Assembly: GCF_030818795.1 (NCBI RefSeq) | Contig: NZ_JAUTAY010000001.1 | Location: 1,798,001-1,862,000 of the forward strand | Length of the DNA: 64,000 bases | Direction: 5' to 3' | Source of the DNA: Microbacterium sp. SORGH_AS_0862 | GTDB taxonomy: Bacteria; Actinomycetota; Actinomycetes; Actinomycetales; Microbacteriaceae | Shown here: piece after piece, positions 8,620 to 15,961 of the stretch | How the letters are laid out: every line of letters starts with the position of its first letter | Position numbering within the stretch: the first letter of the stretch is position 1 | The notes under the pieces: generated by a model | Database searches by the model: none | What the model was told of the DNA's origin: nothing | Seen by the model: only the letters and a program-made list of their open reading frames with translations | Translations under genes and position numbers: made by a program

Positions 8620-8688
8620 CCGAACTCCTGCAGAAGCAGACCGCCACGGGCTTCCGGGCCACGGCGCGGCGATTCTGCAGGAGTTCGG
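8620..8688. repeat. Inverted repeat, CCGAACTCCTGCAGAA arms
   Basis: A perfect 16-bp inverted repeat (8620-8635 and 8673-8688) flanks a 37-base GC-rich spacer, starting 9 bases after the MFS stop codon. The same arm sequence GAACTCCTGCA recurs three times at 26.6-26.73 kb, so it is a dispersed element and not just a local terminator. No U-tract follows. Confidence 0.75.
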
Positions 8689-8775
8689 GCCGGATGAGGG
8701 CGCCCACCGTAGACGGCGCGCCGCCCAGAATCAACAGGGTGTGCGGCGGCGCTGGGCGATTTCTACCGTGGAGGC

Positions 8776-9267
8776 ATGAGTAGCCGCATCCGTCCCCTCC
8801 TCCTCGGTGGTGTGGTCCTCGCCGCCCTCGGTGTCGCCGGGTGCACGGCGGGACCCGATGACAGCGATCCGACCACTCCCGTCACGCCACCCGCGTCGTC
8901 CGGCGCGCAGACCGCCCCGCCCCCGGCGCCGCTGGAGCCAGAAGCCGATGACCCCGCGCAGGTGGCGCTCACGAGATTCGACCCGGACGGCGACGCCGCC
9001 GCCAACGCCTCGATCACCGGCCCGGCGGTCGTCTCGTCCGGCCAGATCCTCCGCATCGACACGTGGTGCACGGGCGGCGCCATCAGCTATGAAGTGATGA
9101 CCTCCGCCGTCGACCAGGAGCGCCGCGCGATCGCATCCGGCTCGTTCGCCTGCGACGACACTCTGCACACGCAGGATCATCAACGGATCGACGCGGAAGG
9201 GCCCGTGCAGGTTCTCGTCACCACCGGCGGAACCAGTGCCGGCTGGGTGCAGGCGCGCGTCGAGTGA
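8776..9267 (+). CDS. Small secreted lipoprotein of unknown function
   Basis: This 163-residue protein starts with a type II signal peptide: basic MSSRIR, a hydrophobic stretch and the lipobox LGVAGC with the lipidated cysteine at 23. A Thr/Pro/Ala-rich linker of about 35 residues precedes a small domain (about 65-163) with two cysteines (WCTGG and FACDD) that could form a disulphide. The start ATG 8776 follows a GGAGG ribosome site. It would sit on the outer face of the cell membrane. I do not recognise the family. Confidence 0.8.
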   Translation: MSSRIRPLLLGGVVLAALGVAGCTAGPDDSDPTTPVTPPASSGAQTAPPPAPLEPEADDPAQVALTRFDPDGDAAANASITGPAVVSSGQILRIDTWCTGGAISYEVMTSAVDQERRAIASGSFACDDTLHTQDHQRIDAEGPVQVLVTTGGTSAGWVQARVE

Positions 9268-9273
9268 TCCTGA

Positions 9274-9426
9274 TCATCCGAATGACGTCCTGAGGGCGAT
9301 GCCGATGGCGAGGGCCCACATCGCCACAGCGAGGGTGGCGGCGAGCAACGCCGGTGCTCGCTCCACGACCGCGATGAGCGCGACGAGCGCGGCCCGTCGC
9401 ACGCGCCCGAGACGACTTCTGCGCAT
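9274..9426 (-). CDS. Predicted 50-aa single-pass membrane protein
   Basis: A short open frame starts at ATG 9426 and ends at TGA 9274-9276. It encodes a very basic N-terminus (MRRSRLGRVRRAA) followed by a hydrophobic segment of about 20 residues (ALLAATLAVAMWALAIGIAL) and a short tail. A weak GGGAA ribosome site lies upstream. It is divergent from an XRE-type regulator, and two ATGTATACAT palindromes lie between them. A small basic membrane protein divergent from its own repressor would be consistent with a regulated membrane peptide. No homologue is recognised; the call rests on composition and context. Confidence 0.5.
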   Translation of the reverse strand: MRRSRLGRVRRAALVALIAVVERAPALLAATLAVAMWALAIGIALRTSFG

Positions 9427-9447
9427 TGGTTTCCCAGACCGATGGAG

Positions 9448-9509
9448 CATGTATACATGAGCATGTCATAATGCGGACATGGGGGCAAGCACTTTTCGTA
9501 TGTATACAT
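9448..9509. promoter_or_regulatory. Paired ATGTATACAT palindromes between divergent genes
   Basis: Two near-identical palindromes, CATGTATACATG at 9448-9459 and ATGTATACAT at 9500-9509, have centres 51 bases apart, about five helical turns. They lie between the small membrane-protein gene and the XRE regulator. This AT-rich patch stands out in a GC-rich window. The best reading is a bipartite operator for the adjacent XRE protein, possibly allowing looping between two dimers. Confidence 0.6.
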
Positions 9510-9546
9510 GTGCATGCCTGTGTGCACTGTGTCCGAAGCTGGAGCT

Positions 9547-9822
9547 ATGTCAGATCCCCTGTCGCCGTGGGACGACTTCGCTCGCCGACTGGGGCTCAAT
9601 CTGCGCGAGGCTCGGGCGAGGCGCGGCATCAGCCAGGAGCGCGCCGCCCACGCGGCGGGTATCTCCGCCTTCACCTACCGCAAGCTGGAGCGCGGCGAGT
9701 CGAACCCGGGCACACCGGCCAATCCACGCCTTCGCACGCTCGTCGCGCTCGCGGAAGTGCTCGAGACTCCCGTCGAGCTGCTGCTGCCCCCGATGCCGGA
9801 GGGCGTTGCAGAAGGTCGCTGA
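9547..9822 (+). CDS. XRE-family helix-turn-helix regulator
   Basis: This 91-residue protein is essentially one HTH_3 domain: LGLNLREARARRGISQERAAHAAGISAFTYRKLERGESNPG, then a fourth and fifth helix (LRTLVALAEVLETPVELLLP). It has no sensor domain. ATG 9547 was preferred over a GTG at 9508 because the earlier start would fall inside the second ATGTATACAT palindrome. The protein probably binds the paired palindromes upstream and controls itself and the divergent 50-residue membrane protein. Confidence 0.85.
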   Translation: MSDPLSPWDDFARRLGLNLREARARRGISQERAAHAAGISAFTYRKLERGESNPGTPANPRLRTLVALAEVLETPVELLLPPMPEGVAEGR

Positions 9823-9897
9823 TCGCGTGCGCGCGTCGGATGTCGCAGCCTCGTGCGTGAATAGCGTCGTGCCCGCTCGATGACTCTGGAGTGAAGC

Positions 9898-10269
9898 ATG
9901 CCTGCGAGCCGGCCATCCTGGCAGACGCACGAGTGTCCGACCTGGTGCGAGGGTGGGCACCGGGAAGACGATCACGTCGACGATCGTGTGCACCGTGCGG
10001 TCGGTGAGGGGGTCGACATCCTTCTCGATCCGGATGCGACGACGACCGTCCAGCTCGAGTTCGCGGTGTGGCGCCGCGATGGCCGGGCCGACACCTGGCT
10101 CTATGCCGGGTCGGGTCCCGGTCGAGAGCTGCACATCGCCCTTCCCGATGCGGCTCGCGTGTTGCGAAGCGCCCTGCGCTTGGCGGGGGTCGAGGATGCC
10201 GACATCGAGGAACGGCTGCTGACCGCCCTCGCTCGCTACGCTGAGCCTCCCGAGGCGGTGGCCCGGTAG
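9898..10269 (+). CDS. DUF6907-like protein
   Basis: This 123-residue protein opens with HECPTWCEGGHREDDHVDDRVHRAVG, the Cys/His-rich CPxWC...H...DD.HxxDR..H signature seen in actinobacterial DUF6907 proteins, which may bind a metal. The C-terminal part contains a mixed strand/helix domain with the segment LHIALPDAARVLRSALRLAGV. Function is unknown. It follows the XRE gene at 75 bases on the same strand but shows no clear functional link, and converges on purD. Confidence 0.72.
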   Translation: MPASRPSWQTHECPTWCEGGHREDDHVDDRVHRAVGEGVDILLDPDATTTVQLEFAVWRRDGRADTWLYAGSGPGRELHIALPDAARVLRSALRLAGVEDADIEERLLTALARYAEPPEAVAR

Positions 10270-10290
10270 CCGCGGGTGCGGCTGCCCGGC

Positions 10291-11577
10291 TCAGTCGGCG
10301 ACGCGTGCCGCGATGTCCGTGCGGTACTGCCCGCCCGCGAGTTCGATTCGCGCGAGTGCGCGGTAGGCGCGGTCGCGGGCGGTGGCGAAGTCGTCGGCCA
10401 CGGCCACCACGTTCAGCACGCGTCCGCCCGTCGCGACGAGCTCACCGTCCTGGTCTCGGGTGGCGGCGTGGGCGATGTGCACGCCGTCGACGGATGCGGC
10501 CGCGTCCAGCCCCGCGAGGGCCCGGCCGGTGACGGGCGCCGCCGGGTAGCCCTCGCTCGCGAGCACGACGGTCACCGCAGCAGCATCCGAGAACTCCGGA
10601 CGCGGCTCGTCCTCGAGCGTGCCGGACGCGGCCGACAGAAGCAGTTGCGAGAGGGGGGTGACCAGGCGTGGAAGCACGACCTGCGTCTCCGGGTCGCCGA
10701 ACCGGGCGTTGAACTCGATGACCTTGACGCCGGTGTCGGTGAGGATGAGACCGGCGTACAGCAGGCCGATGAAGGGTGTGCCCTCGCGGTCGAGTTCGCG
10801 GATGACGGGAAGGGCGACTGTCTCGGTGACGAGATCGACGAACGACCGTTCGTCGCCGAAGCTCTCGGCGAGCCAGGGGAGCGGGGAGTACGCACCCATG
10901 CCGCCGGTGTTCGGACCGCTGTCGCCGTCACCCAGGCGCTTGAAGTCCTGCGCCGGGCTGAGCGGGAGCACGGCGTCGCCGTCGCTGAGGAAGAAGAGGG
11001 AGACCTCGGGGCCTGCGAGGAACTCCTCGACGAGCACGGCACCGGTCGGGAGGAACTCCGCCGCGTGCGCGAGCGCCGCGTCTCGGTCTTCGGTGACGAT
11101 GACGCCCTTGCCGGCGGCGAGTCCGTCGGCCTTGACGACGTGCGGGGCGCCGAGCTCGTCGAGCGCCGTGCCCACCTCATCGATCGTCCGAGCGCGGACC
11201 GCGCGGCCGGTGGGAACGCCCGCCGCATCCATGATCCTCTTCGCGAAGGCCTTGGAGCCCTCGAGCTGTGCGGCGGCACGGCCGGGTCCGAACACCGGGA
11301 TGCCGTGCTCGCGGAGGGCGTCGGCGACGCCTGCGACGAGGGGGGCCTCGGGGCCGATGACCACGAGATCGATCGCGTGGGCGTTGGCGTACTCCGTGAC
11401 GGCGGCGGGGTCCTCAGGGTTCAGCACGCTGCCGTCGGGGACGCGTGCGATCACGGCGTCGCGAGCGATTCCGGCATTGCCCGGCGCGGCGAGGATCTCG
11501 TGGTGCGCCGGTTCGGAGGCGAGCGCGAGGATGATGGCGTGCTCGCGCGCGCCGGAGCCGAGGACGAGGATCTTCAC
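10291..11577 (-). CDS. purD: Phosphoribosylamine-glycine ligase (GARS)
   Basis: GAR synthetase joins phosphoribosylamine and glycine with ATP in the second step of IMP synthesis. The 428-residue protein begins [15 protein letters not shown] (Rossmann-like N domain). It continues through the ATP-grasp region with [16 protein letters not shown] and [12 protein letters not shown], the [10 protein letters not shown] loop, and [11 protein letters not shown] near the C domain. The start is GTG 11577. It is a single-function enzyme, not fused to purM or purN. The flanking SCP-like gene is divergent, with about 50 bases between the starts. Confidence 0.97.
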   Translation of the reverse strand: MKILVLGSGAREHAIILALASEPAHHEILAAPGNAGIARDAVIARVPDGSVLNPEDPAAVTEYANAHAIDLVVIGPEAPLVAGVADALREHGIPVFGPGRAAAQLEGSKAFAKRIMDAAGVPTGRAVRARTIDEVGTALDELGAPHVVKADGLAAGKGVIVTEDRDAALAHAAEFLPTGAVLVEEFLAGPEVSLFFLSDGDAVLPLSPAQDFKRLGDGDSGPNTGGMGAYSPLPWLAESFGDERSFVDLVTETVALPVIRELDREGTPFIGLLYAGLILTDTGVKVIEFNARFGDPETQVVLPRLVTPLSQLLLSAASGTLEDEPRPEFSDAAAVTVVLASEGYPAAPVTGRALAGLDAAASVDGVHIAHAATRDQDGELVATGGRVLNVVAVADDFATARDRAYRALARIELAGGQYRTDIAARVAD

Positions 11578-11627
11578 CCGCCCACCCTACCGAGAGCGGC
11601 CCGCGGACGCCGGGGTAGCGTGGCGTC

Positions 11628-11981
11628 ATGCCGCGCATCACCACCGACGCCGGCCGTGCCGCGCTCGCCGCGGTGGCGGCAGTCGAATCACCTGCTCGCC
11701 CCGATCTCGCCACCGCCGTGCGGTACCTCCTGCAGCTGCTCGCGGAGAAGGCGCCCGGCCACACGGTCGAGGTGCGTGTGCCTCCCTTCGGTGCGGTGCA
11801 GGTCATCGAGGGGCCGCGTCACACCCGCGGCACGCCGCCGAACGTCGTCGAGACCGACGCGCGCACCTGGATCGCCCTCGCGACGGGGCGTGAGTCGTGG
11901 CCGGATGCGGCGGCCGCCGGCCGCATCCGCGCCTCGGGCACCAGGTCGGATCTGTCCGACCTGCTGCCGCTGCGACCCTGA
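11628..11981 (+). CDS. Sterol-carrier-family (SCP_3-like) protein
   Basis: This 117-residue protein resembles the small actinobacterial 'sterol carrier family' proteins: VRYLLQLLAEKAPGHTVEVRVPPFGAVQVIEG, then GTPPNVVETDARTWIALATGRESW and a last helix. The SCP2 fold binds hydrophobic ligands, but the role of this short bacterial form is unknown. Its placement divergent from purD is often seen in actinobacteria, which supports the call. The start is ATG 11628. Confidence 0.8.
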   Translation: MPRITTDAGRAALAAVAAVESPARPDLATAVRYLLQLLAEKAPGHTVEVRVPPFGAVQVIEGPRHTRGTPPNVVETDARTWIALATGRESWPDAAAAGRIRASGTRSDLSDLLPLRP

Positions 11982-12020
11982 AGCCACTCGCCTCTGGCGC
12001 AACCGGATGGGTTGGCTAGG

Positions 12021-12039
12021 ATAGGTAAGGATTCCCTAA
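12021..12039 (+). promoter_or_regulatory. DtxR/IdeR-type iron box ahead of htaA
   Basis: ATAGGTAAGGATTCCCTAA agrees with the DtxR/IdeR consensus TTAGGTTAGGCTAACCTAA at 14 of 19 positions by my alignment, and lies 43 bases before the htaA start codon. Its position upstream of a heme-uptake operon makes iron-dependent repression the likely role. Confidence 0.75.
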
Positions 12040-12081
12040 CATGGGCCCCTTTCCCGCACTCGAGAGTTTTGGCGGTTTTCT

Positions 12082-12915
12082 ATGCGCGTTCGTCTTGCCT
12101 CCTTCGCCGTCTCGGTTCTCGCAACCTCCCTTTTGGGAGTCGCGGCACCGGCCGTCGCAGCGGAGACGGCCACGACCGCGGCGGCCGCGCCCGGCGCGTG
12201 CACGGTGACCGGTGGGCAGCTCACCTGGGGGTTCAAAGAGTCGTTCCGCTCCTACATCTCCGGCACGATCGCCAACGGGGCCTGGGAGCCGATCGACGGT
12301 GCGTCCTACGCGACGCCGAACTTCAGCTGGCCGGCCGTCGGCGGTGAGATCGACCCCGAGGCCGGCACCGGCTCGGTCGCGTTCGGCGGCGGCGTGCGCT
12401 TCACGGGGCACAGCGGGCTGCTTGACACCACGATCGCCAACCCCACGCTCGAGCTGACGGGTGCAGCGGCGCAGCTGCGTCTGGACGTGACCGGCCTCTC
12501 GATGGACGACGCGCTCGCCGGCGCGACCGAGAACGTGCAGACGGCTACGCAGGTGGCATTCGTCGACCTCGATGTCGCGTCCGTCCCCGTCGCCGTCGGG
12601 GAGACCTCGCTCACAGGCACCGCGGTGCCGACGGCGATCACCGCCGACGGCTACGCACAGTTCGGCAGCTACGAGACGGGCACGGCGTTCGATCCGCTCA
12701 CCTTCGATGTGCAGCTCGACTGCTCAGCCGCCGAGCCCGAGGCCACGGCCGAGCCCGAGCCCGAGATGACCACGACGGCCGCCGAGACCCAGGACGAAAC
12801 GGATGCGGTCGACCTGACTTGGCTGTGGGCGGTGGGCGGCGGTCTCGTCGTCGCCGCCGGTGTCACTACAACCGTGATCGTCGTGCGCCGCCGATCAGGC
12901 GGAGGCGCCCGGTGA
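12082..12915 (+). CDS. htaA: HtaA-domain heme-binding surface protein
   Basis: This 277-residue exported protein captures heme at the cell surface. A signal peptide (residues 1-29, ending AVAAE) is followed by one HtaA domain (about 40-215). The family motifs are present: LTWGFKESFRSYISG (carrying the conserved tyrosine) and VRFTGHSGLLDTTIANPTLEL (conserved histidine). An acidic linker leads to a membrane helix near 245-267 and a short basic tail, so the protein is membrane-anchored. Its stop overlaps the hmuT start (GTGA). The iron box upstream indicates induction under iron limitation. The layout htaA-hmuTUV-second htaA parallels the corynebacterial heme locus. Confidence 0.93.
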   Translation: MRVRLASFAVSVLATSLLGVAAPAVAAETATTAAAAPGACTVTGGQLTWGFKESFRSYISGTIANGAWEPIDGASYATPNFSWPAVGGEIDPEAGTGSVAFGGGVRFTGHSGLLDTTIANPTLELTGAAAQLRLDVTGLSMDDALAGATENVQTATQVAFVDLDVASVPVAVGETSLTGTAVPTAITADGYAQFGSYETGTAFDPLTFDVQLDCSAAEPEATAEPEPEMTTTAAETQDETDAVDLTWLWAVGGGLVVAAGVTTTVIVVRRRSGGGAR

Positions 12916-14003
12916 GCCGCCGGGGCGCCGTCGCCGCCGTCGGGCTCGCGCTTCTTCTGCTCACAGGGTGCGCCACGGCCGGTGCGCAGCCGACCTCGAC
13001 CGCCGCGGCCGTCGACACGACGCCGCTCGCCGAGCTCGATGTCCTCGCCGACCCCGAGGCGTACGAGGGGCCCTCGACCGCGGTGGTGCCCGACACGGAG
13101 ATCGTCCCGGTGCAGCAGAACCCGGCGCAGTCGCTGCCCGCGACGGCCGTCTCGCACGACCTCGACGGTGAGCGCGAGGTGACGATCGAGGACACCTCCC
13201 GCGTCATCGCCATGGATCTGTCCGGATCGCTCGCCGCCACCGTATGGGGCCTGGGATTCGGCGACACCCTGGTCGGCCGCGACGTCTCCACGACCTTCCC
13301 CGGCACCGAGGATCTCCCGGTGATCACCACGGGTGGCCATACGGTCAGCTCCGAGGCGATCATCGCGCAGAGGCCCACCCTCGTCATCACGGACGGCTCG
13401 ATCGGCCCGCGCGACGTCGTCGAGCAGCTGCGCGACGTCGGGATCCAGGTGGTCTTCGTGGCCGGCGAGTCCTCCTTCGACGGCGCAGCGGCGCTCGCGC
13501 GACAGGTGAGTGCGATCTACGGTGCGCTGGAGGCCGGTGAGGCGCTCGCCGCCCGCATCCTTGACGAGGTCGCCGCCAAGACCGCGGAGATCGCCGGCAT
13601 CGCCCCCGACGGCGACGAACGCCTTCGGATGGTGTTCCTCTATCTGCGCGGATCCGCCGGCGTCTACTACCTGTTCGGCGAGGAGTCCGGCGCCGACAAG
13701 CTCATCGACGCGCTCGGTGGCATCGACGTCGCCGAGGAGCTCGGCTGGGACGGGATGCGGCCTCTCACCGACGAGGCGATGGTCGCGGCAGATCCCGACC
13801 TCATCCTCGTGATGACGGGCGGCATCGAATCCGTCGGCGGCGTCGACGGCCTGCTCGAGACCAAGCCCGCCATCGCGATCACCTCGGCCGGCCAGCATCG
13901 CCGGTTCGTCGACATGGAGGACGGCCAGATCCTGTCGTTCGGGCCTCGCTCCGCCGAGGTCCTTGATGCGCTGGCGCGGGCGATCTACGCGCCGGCCTCG
14001 TGA
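12912..14003 (+). CDS. hmuT: Heme ABC transporter substrate-binding lipoprotein
   Basis: This 363-residue lipoprotein receives heme from HtaA and delivers it to HmuUV. GTG 12912 was chosen because it overlaps the htaA stop and is followed directly by a lipoprotein signal (SRRGAVAAVGLALLLLTGC, lipid cysteine about residue 20). A long Thr/Pro/Glu-rich linker of about 60 residues precedes the class III periplasmic-binding fold: VIAMDLSGSLAATVWGLGFGDTLVGRD, GGHTVSSEAIIAQRPTLVI and ending ILSFGPRSAEVLDALARAIY. The linker is longer than usual for HmuT. Confidence 0.93.
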   Translation: MSRRGAVAAVGLALLLLTGCATAGAQPTSTAAAVDTTPLAELDVLADPEAYEGPSTAVVPDTEIVPVQQNPAQSLPATAVSHDLDGEREVTIEDTSRVIAMDLSGSLAATVWGLGFGDTLVGRDVSTTFPGTEDLPVITTGGHTVSSEAIIAQRPTLVITDGSIGPRDVVEQLRDVGIQVVFVAGESSFDGAAALARQVSAIYGALEAGEALAARILDEVAAKTAEIAGIAPDGDERLRMVFLYLRGSAGVYYLFGEESGADKLIDALGGIDVAEELGWDGMRPLTDEAMVAADPDLILVMTGGIESVGGVDGLLETKPAIAITSAGQHRRFVDMEDGQILSFGPRSAEVLDALARAIYAPAS

Positions 14004-15061
14004 GCGTCGCCGCGCCGGGCCGAAGCGCGACCCGCCGCCGCACCCTCGTCTACGTCGCGGGCGCGACTCTGCTCATCCTGGGCGTGCTGCTGTCGGCGGG
14101 CTCGGGTCAACTTCTCATCGGCCCGGGCGAGGTCGTCGGCTCGCTGCTGCGCGGCATCGGTATCGCCAACCCGTGGGCTCCCACCGACCCGCTCATCGAG
14201 CAGACGCTGTGGCAGATCCGTTTCCCGCGCGTTCTCGTGTCGCTGCTCGTTGGAGCGCTGCTGGCCGTCGCCGGCGCGGTCATGCAGTCGATCTTCGGCA
14301 ACCCGCTCGCCGAGCCAGGGGTGGTCGGAGTCTCGTCCGGCGCCGCGGTGGGAGCCGCCGCATCCATCACCTTCGGCATCGCCGTGTTCGGGGGATGGAC
14401 CACGGCGGTCTTCGCCTTCCTCGGCGGACTCGCCGCGACCCTCATCGTCTACTCGACCGCGCGGGCCCAGGGCCGCACCGAGTCGGTGACGCTGATCCTC
14501 ACCGGCATCGCGGTGAACGCGTTCGCGGGGGCGGCCCTCGCGATCTTCATGTTCGTGGGCGACACCGCCTCGCGCGAGCAGATCGTGTTCTGGCAGCTCG
14601 GGTCGATGAACGGGTCGCGCTGGCAGGAGGTCGGTATCGTCGCCGTCGTCGGCGCGCTCGCCTGCGCGGGCGCCATCGCGTTCTCGCGGCAGTACGACCT
14701 CCTCTCGCTCGGAGAACGCACCGCCTCGCACCTGGGTGTGCGCGTCGAGCGACTGCGCATCGTCTCGATCGTGCTGGTCGCGCTGCTGACCGGAGTCGCG
14801 GTCGCTTTCGTCGGAATCATCTCGTTCGTGGGCCTGGTCGTTCCGCACCTCGTGCGCATGACTCTCGGCCCCGCCAACCGCTCGCTCATCATCTCGTCGC
14901 TCCTCGGTGGCGCCACGCTCCTCGTGTACGCCGATCTGCTGGCGCGCACGCTCGTCGCATCGGCGGACCTGCCCATCGGCATCCTGACCTCCCTCATCGG
15001 CGGCCCCTTCTTCTACTGGCTCATCCGACGCAGTCGTCGTCGGAGCGGAGGATGGGGATGA
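14000..15061 (+). CDS. hmuU: Heme ABC transporter permease (FecCD type)
   Basis: This 353-residue inner-membrane permease of the FecCD/BtuC family has about ten helices. Family marks include IRFPRVLVSLLVGALLAVAGAVMQSIFGNPLAEPGVVGVSSGAAVGA, and GIISFVGLVVPHLVRMTLGPANRSLI, which forms the contact with the ATPase. The GTG start overlaps the hmuT stop by four bases, and its own stop overlaps the hmuV start, so three subunits are translationally coupled. The substrate assignment to heme rests on the adjacent HtaA proteins. Confidence 0.95.
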   Translation: MSVAAPGRSATRRRTLVYVAGATLLILGVLLSAGSGQLLIGPGEVVGSLLRGIGIANPWAPTDPLIEQTLWQIRFPRVLVSLLVGALLAVAGAVMQSIFGNPLAEPGVVGVSSGAAVGAAASITFGIAVFGGWTTAVFAFLGGLAATLIVYSTARAQGRTESVTLILTGIAVNAFAGAALAIFMFVGDTASREQIVFWQLGSMNGSRWQEVGIVAVVGALACAGAIAFSRQYDLLSLGERTASHLGVRVERLRIVSIVLVALLTGVAVAFVGIISFVGLVVPHLVRMTLGPANRSLIISSLLGGATLLVYADLLARTLVASADLPIGILTSLIGGPFFYWLIRRSRRRSGGWG

Positions 15062-15831
15062 CCGTGGCACTTCGCACCGAAGGCGTCGGGTTCCGGATCG
15101 GATCCGTGACGATCCTCGACGGCATCACGATGGAGATCGCCTACGGGCGCCTCGTCGCCCTCGTAGGACCGAACGGGGCGGGCAAGTCGAGCCTCCTGTC
15201 ACTGCTCTCTGGGGATGTGCCGCCGAGCTCGGGCACCGTGCTGCTCGAGGGGGACCCGCTCGCCCGCATCCGACCCCGCGAGCTCGCCCGTCGTCGCTCG
15301 GTTCTGCTGCAGTCCAATCAGGTCGCGTTCTCGTTCACGGCCTACGACGTGGTCGAGATGGGGCGTGCGCCGTGGATCGGCGCCGAGCACGGCGACGACG
15401 AGACCGCCATCGCTGCCGCGATGGCGCAGGCCGATGTGACACACCTCTGCGAACGCGTCTACGCCTCGCTCTCGGGCGGCGAGAAGGCCCGCACCTCTCT
15501 GGCGCGGGTGCTTGCGCAGGACACTCCGATCGTGATGCTCGACGAGCCCACCGCCGCCCTCGACCTGCGCCACCAGGAAGACGTGCTGCGCATCGCCCGC
15601 GACCTCGCGCGCACCGGCCGCGCCGTCGTCGTGGTGCTGCACGACCTGTCCCTCGCCGCGGCGTACGCCGACGAGATCGCGATGATCGCGGGCGGCAGAC
15701 TCGTGGCCTCGGGGCCTCCCGCCGATGTGCTGACCGAGGCGCGGATCGCGGAGGTCTACGGCACACCGGTGCGGGTCATCGCGGATGCGGACACCGGGCG
15801 CCCCATCGTGCTGCCGCGTCGCGCCGAGTAA
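15058..15831 (+). CDS. hmuV: Heme ABC transporter ATP-binding protein
   Basis: This 257-residue cytoplasmic ATPase powers heme import through HmuU. It contains Walker A GPNGAGKSS, the Q-loop region RRSVLLQSNQ, the signature LSGGEKARTSLARVLAQ, Walker B IVMLDEPTAALD and the switch histidine in VLHDLSLAA. ATG 15058 overlaps the hmuU stop (ATGA); an in-frame ATG two codons earlier is an alternative. The gene ends the coupled htaA-hmuTUV unit; a 130-base gap with two iron boxes separates it from the second, larger HtaA gene. Confidence 0.96.
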   Translation: MTVALRTEGVGFRIGSVTILDGITMEIAYGRLVALVGPNGAGKSSLLSLLSGDVPPSSGTVLLEGDPLARIRPRELARRRSVLLQSNQVAFSFTAYDVVEMGRAPWIGAEHGDDETAIAAAMAQADVTHLCERVYASLSGGEKARTSLARVLAQDTPIVMLDEPTAALDLRHQEDVLRIARDLARTGRAVVVVLHDLSLAAAYADEIAMIAGGRLVASGPPADVLTEARIAEVYGTPVRVIADADTGRPIVLPRRAE

Positions 15832-15865
15832 CGGATTCGCATCGGCAACTCCCAGTTTCAGGGTT

Positions 15866-15906
15866 GGTAAGGCTAAGCTAAATGCGTCTGGCTTAGGGAA
15901 GCCTTA
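15866..15906 (+). promoter_or_regulatory. Two DtxR/IdeR-like half-matching boxes
   Basis: Two elements resembling the DtxR consensus lie between hmuV and the giant HtaA gene. GGTAAGGCTAAGCTAA (15866-15881) matches TTAGGTTAGGCTAA at 11 of 14 positions in its core. CTTAGGGAAGCCTTAC (15891-15906) matches less well. They begin about 96 and 71 bases before the GTG start, so the second htaA gene probably has its own iron-controlled promoter. Confidence 0.6.
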
Positions 15907-15961
15907 CTTGCGTCGCGCCGAGCGCGTCGAATCATCCGCTCTTCCAGCAAGGAGTAGACCC

